NCBI GenBank assembly: GCA_036435485.1
Contig: CM071595.1
Span: 106,384,580 to 106,448,579, forward strand
Direction: 5' to 3'
Source: Saposhnikovia divaricata
Taxonomy: Eukaryota > Streptophyta > Magnoliopsida > Apiales > Apiaceae
DNA length: 64,000 nucleotides
The notes under the pieces are model-generated. The model ran no database searches. It was not told the DNA's origin and saw only the letters and a program-made list of their open reading frames with translations. Made by a program: the position numbers and the translations under genes. Each line of letters opens with the position of its first letter. The stretch's first letter is position 1. Below, piece after piece: positions 60,301 to 64,000 of the stretch.

Positions 60301-60662
60301 TCTATCAAAAGCTTGATTTCATAAATGTTGTTTTGCCTGTGACCAACTAGAACAACCTTTCCTGTAGATTTGCTGATAATTTCACAATATTCAGGTTGGA
60401 AATCTACATGATATCCCTTGTCACAGATTTGACTCACATATAGCAAGTCATGCTTGAGTCCTGGGACATGAGCTACATTGTTGATGATGACATTTCCAAG
60501 ATTGATATTGCCATATCCCAATGTTCTTCCTATATTGCCATCACCATAGGAAACTTTTGGGCCAGCCTTCTCCTCATATTCTGATAGCAGGGCTTTATTT
60601 CCAGTCATGTGTCCTGAACATCCACTGTCCACGACTAGGGTTGCCTCCCTGTTACCCTGCAA
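57333..60662 (-). pseudogene. Copia-2 pol (protease, integrase, reverse transcriptase, RNase H) with two nonsense codons
   Basis: One frame runs the whole length, broken only by TAA at 59640-59642 (in integrase) and TAA at 59181-59183 (in the linker before reverse transcriptase). In order: protease DSGCSGHM (~12-19), integrase zinc finger (LSHLN to CDSCQ), integrase core Asp in VDLFGP (~206), Asp in RSDNGTEF (~270), Glu in GVVERKN (~305); then RT with FQMDVKSAFLNG, LYGLKQAPRAWY and YVDDIIFG; RNase H with YSDADFAG, STAEAEYIA, CDNQSAI and TKHISIRYHFIREH. The catalytic residues are present. The frame has no ATG at its start and lies +1 to gag. Each nonsense codon is one substitution from a sense codon, so damage is slight. 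Confidence 0.93.
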
Positions 60663-60672
60663 TCACAAACAA

Positions 60673-62850
60673 TTACTGAGGATTAGTTTTAAGGATCCAG
60701 ACTTGCTTGGATCCTTTGGCATTCTTAACTTTGTTAGCTTTTGCAGCGGAATTAACATTATCAGAGTTTGAGCTAACAGTATCAGTGTTTACACTTGCAG
60801 TATCAACTTTAACCCATTTTAGATTGGGTTTCAGTTCATAGTAATTATGATAGATAGCATGATATTTTCTGCAAGTATAGATGGAATGCCAAGTGCTTCC
60901 ACAGTGTGTGCATAGAGTCTGTGGCTTAGTTCTAGCAAAATCCTTCTTTACCTCAGACTTTGTAGGTAAAGAATTTATATTTTTATTTTTCTTGCAGAAA
61001 TTTGCAAGATGCTTAGTACTACCACAGTTATGACATGTCTTTCTTGGAGCATAACTAGAAAGCATTGGTTTATTTCCTGAAGTAATGCCTACTTTTCCAT
61101 TTCTGTTCTTGTTTGACACTTTCTTTTTCTCAACAGATTTTACCTCCTTCAGTTTATGTTTGAGTTGTTTATCTGTCATAGAACCAATATTAACCTGTTT
61201 AACACTAGTTTTTACTGGTTTTCTTTGGACAGCTTCTTTTTCATTCTCAGACAAAAATTTACTGGTTCCATGAACAAATTTAGTTCTGACTTTAACTTGA
61301 TTTTGAAATCTAAGTTCATCTCCCTCATTATAACCTAGACCAACAGTGTCTGTTTGAAAAATCTGTTGAGTGTCCTTTCCAGAATTAGTCCAAGTCCTAA
61401 TTTTCTTATTTGCTTCCTCCAACTCAGATTCTAGTTGTTTATACTTCTGAAGCAAAATCTGTTCTTTGCAAACAGCATCATCTCTCTCTTTCTGAACTTG
61501 TTGCATGTTTTCAAGTTTCTCTTCAACAAGTTTATTTCTCTCTTTAAGTTCAGAATTTTCAGCTTTTATCCTCTCATTTTCTAAAGTCTGATCCCTATAA
61601 CTTATATGCAATGACTTAAGAAAAATTCTTAATTGAGGAATGTCATCAATATTATAAGCATAGGTAGTTGGAGGTACCTGATTTTCAGAGGATTCTGATT
61701 CAGTAGTAGCCATGAGAGCATAGTTCACTTCTTCATCAGAATCTGAAGTATCTGCCCAATCTCTGCCTTTAGTGTAGAGTACCTTTCCAGTTTTACCCTT
61801 CTTGCACTCAGGAGCATAGTGACCCATCTCCTTACACTTGTAGCATTGAATTTCAGACTTATCCTTCTTCCCTTTAGAATCTCTCTTATCAGACTTCCTG
61901 TAGCTTTTCTTGTCTTCATTTGAATCCCTAGAAAACCTTTTTCCTTTCTTGAAATTCTTGACGCCCATTTTCTTGAAAGTTTTCACCATCAGCACAGCCA
62001 TTTTTCTCATTTCTTCTTCATCATCCTCAGAGTCAGATGATTCAGAAGAGTTTGAATCATAATCAGAGTTTGGTGAATCACTTTCTGAGTGTATGACCAA
62101 AGCTTTTCCCTTCATTTTCCTTTTTGTTGCCTCTTTCTTCTGAGGCTTCTCTTCAACATTAAGAGCAACAGACTTTCCTTTTCTGCTTGATCTCCTGTTT
62201 CTCTGCTCCATTTCCAATTCATAAGTTTTGAGCAGTCCATAAATTTCATCAATCTCTGTTTCAGCAAGATCATAGTTGTCTCTAATAGTGGTTGTTTTCA
62301 CATCCCACTTTTCAGGTAGAGAAAGAAGAAACTTGAGATTCGAGTCTTCTAGATCATACTCTTTGTTGACCAATGACAGATCATTAATCAGTTTACAGAA
62401 TCTATCAAATGTTTCTGTCATGGTCTCTTCAGGTTTAGCCTCAAAATGCTCATACTCTTGTGTGAGTATGTTTCTCCTATTCTTCTTAATAGCTGCAGTT
62501 CCTTGACACCTGACTTCAAGTGCATCCCATATCTCTTTTGCAGTGGTGCAGTTAATGACTTTGTTAGACATAACATTGTCTAAGGCACTATGTAGTAAAT
62601 GCCTAACTTTTGCATCCTTAGCAATTGATGATAGATCTTCAGGAGTCATGTCCTTCTTTTCCTTTGGAACCATTTTTGCTGCTTCACCAGCAACTGCAAC
62701 AGATAGCTTTGTATGATTGTGAGGGCCTTCATAAATCCTGTCAAGATATTCTGGATCTGTAGCCTCCAGAAACATAGTCATCTTGACCTTCCACATAGCA
62801 TACTCTAATGGCCTCAGAATAGGAACCCTGATTGGTTCATAACGACTCAC
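60673..62850 (-). pseudogene. Copia-2 gag, long frame without a normal start codon
   Basis: The frame is open from about 62925 to the TAA at 60673, but no in-frame ATG precedes the conserved N-terminus (SRYEPIRVPIL, then LEYAMWKVKMTMFLEA); position 62850 is a GTG. Domains: N-terminal gag-like region (~15-60), capsid-like part with AKEIWDALE (~100-190), acidic Ser-rich segment (~250-285), a CCHC knuckle CYKCKEMGHYAPEC (~336-349), coiled coil (~413-473), and two more knuckles CHNCGSTKHLANFC (~605) and CTHCGSTWHSIYTC (~646). Three knuckles are unusual for copia gag. It would package RNA and form the particle. It ends KTNPQ-stop, and pol follows in the +1 frame after 19 extra bases. Confidence 0.85.
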
Positions 62851-62951
62851 AGTAGTAGGAGCCTTTTCAGAAACAGTAGGTGTTGGTGGAGGAATTTCTG
62901 ATATGATTATTGTTGTGTTTGGATCTTAACCTGTAATAAAGTAACAGATTC

Positions 62952-62963
62952 GCTCTGATACCA
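62952..62963 (-). promoter_or_regulatory. Primer-binding site of Copia-2
   Basis: TGGTATCAGAGC on the minus strand, two bases from the 5' LTR; complementary to initiator tRNA-Met. Confidence 0.93.
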
Positions 62964-62965
62964 CT

Positions 62966-63474
62966 TGTTAGGTCGAATACACAAATAATAATCAACTTTG
63001 TATGAGAAATTAACAAGTAAAAGCGTTTATGCACTTAAAAAACTTCTTGTATTTCAAACCCTCTTCGTGATGTAAAATATCACAAAGAGCTGCTAGGTTA
63101 CAATAATGATAATTCGTTATCGATACCCTTCTAGGGTTAACCTATCTGTATTTATATAACATACAGCTACGATACAATCTCTAATTGATATTCCTAATAA
63201 TCAGCTATACAATGATATCAATTACAGATTGTTACACGTCTCCTATGTCAACTCGATCTCTTTGATAGCTATCCAATCTTCAAAGATATCGCTTCCATAA
63301 TTAATCTTTAATCACTGTTGAACAGTAGACGTGCTTCCTTCAAACAGAGTTTAACAAACTCTGTTGAGCTTCCAACTGTCAGAGTTTACACAAACTCTGA
63401 CTGCTTCCAGCTAAACTCTGATAACTCCCTGTAACACTTAAACACTGATCAAAACACATCAATTATATTTAACA
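62966..63474 (-). repeat. 5' LTR of Copia-2 (509 bp)
   Basis: Matches 50930-51438 except for T instead of G at 63047. It carries the same minus-strand TATA box (around 63144-63158) and the same pair of hairpins (63343-63365 and 63378-63401). CAAAC follows at 63475-63479. Confidence 0.96.
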
Positions 63475-63777
63475 CAAACTAATTCATTTATCAAATGATA
63501 TGGCACTTACTGCCTCCTTCTCAACTATTCCTAGGGACTCTGCTCCTCGCCCTAAATCGATGTCTTTGATAATCATACATCCCTCTAGCTCTTTCTTCGT
63601 TAATATGGAAGTCTCTAGGGATTCTCGTCTATTCCCGTATAAGATCTCAAGCGATCCTTTCAATCCGTCTTACTTGCTGGTACTACCTCCAGTAGACCGG
63701 CTACGAATCCAACATGAATCTTCAGTTCTCTTGCTAATAACTCAGTTCTTTATGCTCCCTTTTCTGAGCACTATACT

Positions 63778-63978
63778 TTAATCATCACAGTTTTTCTGGC
63801 TGCAACCCTCATTCCTCAAGGGTAAGCTCCTTATCCTAACATGATTTTTCCTTATCTGCTGGAACCTCTTCTGGGTCTCCAGTAGGGTACTCCATCGAAT
63901 TACCCGCTGATCTTCAGCATATAAAGCATCATCGCGCTGCTGCTCGTATGCCTCAAGGTCTGTCGCCTTACTCGTCAA
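63778..63978 (-). pseudogene. Gypsy element C, leader-proximal gag-like remnant
   Basis: The minus strand reads ATDLEAYEQQRDDALYAEDQ, with a near match in element B at about 32540-32600 (TDLEAYEQQHDDALLYVDD). Its place, shortly after the primer-binding site, suggests the start of gag. No ATG is visible in either copy and the frame closes after 66 codons. Assignment to gag is by position only. Confidence 0.4.
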
Positions 63979-64000
63979 TACGATATCGAGCTAAGTTACT

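Larger units (their letters stand above)
50930..63474 (-). mobile_element. Copia-2: complete SIRE-like Ty1/copia element, 12,545 bp, TSD CAAAC
   Basis: Two 509 bp LTRs, primer-binding site, gag, pol (protease, integrase, reverse transcriptase, RNase H in copia order), a long env-position ORF, an antisense small gene and a polypurine tract are all present, with a perfect CAAAC duplication. It is minus-oriented and lies inside gypsy element C. The LTRs differ at one position (51011 versus 63047), so it inserted recently. Gag lacks an in-frame ATG and pol has two nonsense codons, so the copy itself is probably not autonomous. AAACTCTG/CAGAGTTT occurs some two dozen times along the element. Confidence 0.97.
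45997..64000 (-). mobile_element. Internal region of gypsy element C, interrupted by Copia-2
   Basis: 45997-50929 and 63480-64000 are one region colinear with 26884-32625 of element B, split by Copia-2 (its target duplication CAAAC is at 50925-50929 and 63475-63479). No long frame survives. Compared with B, C lacks about 300 bp near 50490 (B 31355-31660), removing the end of the reverse transcriptase. The primer-binding site and 5' LTR are beyond the window. Confidence 0.85.

Overview
The window looks like nuclear DNA of a dicot plant with a large, repeat-rich genome. The evidence is plant-type LTR retrotransposons (Ty1/copia of the SIRE/Maximus kind and Ty3/gypsy with 4.2-4.8 kb LTRs, primed by initiator tRNA-Met), a TRIM, a hAT MITE, and one broken host gene with plant-type exons. 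The species cannot be named from what is visible. No intact host gene, tRNA, rRNA or CRISPR array was found.

Layout. (1) 1-4623 is the end of gypsy element A: a sliver of internal sequence with its primer-binding site, then a complete 4.5 kb LTR. Element A lies inside a coding exon of a UDP-xylose-transporter-like gene. (2) 4624-6148 holds exons 1-6 of that gene on the minus strand, damaged by a stop codon and two lost splice donors. (3) 6465-15924 is a cluster upstream of the gene. It has two ~1 kb LTR-like direct repeats with internal minisatellites. One carries an oppositely oriented gypsy solo LTR (6835-11212). Between the repeats lie unassigned DNA and a complete 602 bp TRIM (14119-14720). 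(4) 15930-17643 is AT-rich flank with a 141 bp tandem duplication. (5) From 17644 to the right edge everything is one nested stack. Gypsy element B (3' LTR 17644-26883, internal 26884-32756, 5' LTR from 32757) has a hAT MITE and a solo LTR inside its 3' LTR. A copia element (Copia-1, from 35036) sits in its 5' LTR. Copia-1 is interrupted at 41243 by gypsy element C, and C is interrupted by a nearly new copia element (Copia-2, 50930-63474).

The most interesting structure is shared by Copia-1 and Copia-2. Between pol and the 3' LTR both carry a divergent two-gene module. One gene is a long env-position ORF in the sense direction, with no visible membrane segments but with a coiled coil and basic patches. 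The other is a small gene on the opposite strand with its own TATA box, an 85-96 residue ORF and plant-like polyadenylation signals. The two families differ in sequence but keep this layout. Each also has its own short motif scattered through its LTR and non-coding DNA (AAACTCTG/CAGAGTTT in Copia-2, TCCTGA/TCAGGA in Copia-1), reminiscent in form of self-recognition motifs of anti-silencing systems in plant DNA transposons. Copia-2 has LTRs differing by one base in 509, yet its gag has no in-frame ATG and its pol has two nonsense codons. It probably moved using proteins from another copy.

Relative ages follow from nesting and LTR differences: B is oldest (about 5% difference in the LTR stretch compared by eye), then Copia-1, then C, then Copia-2.
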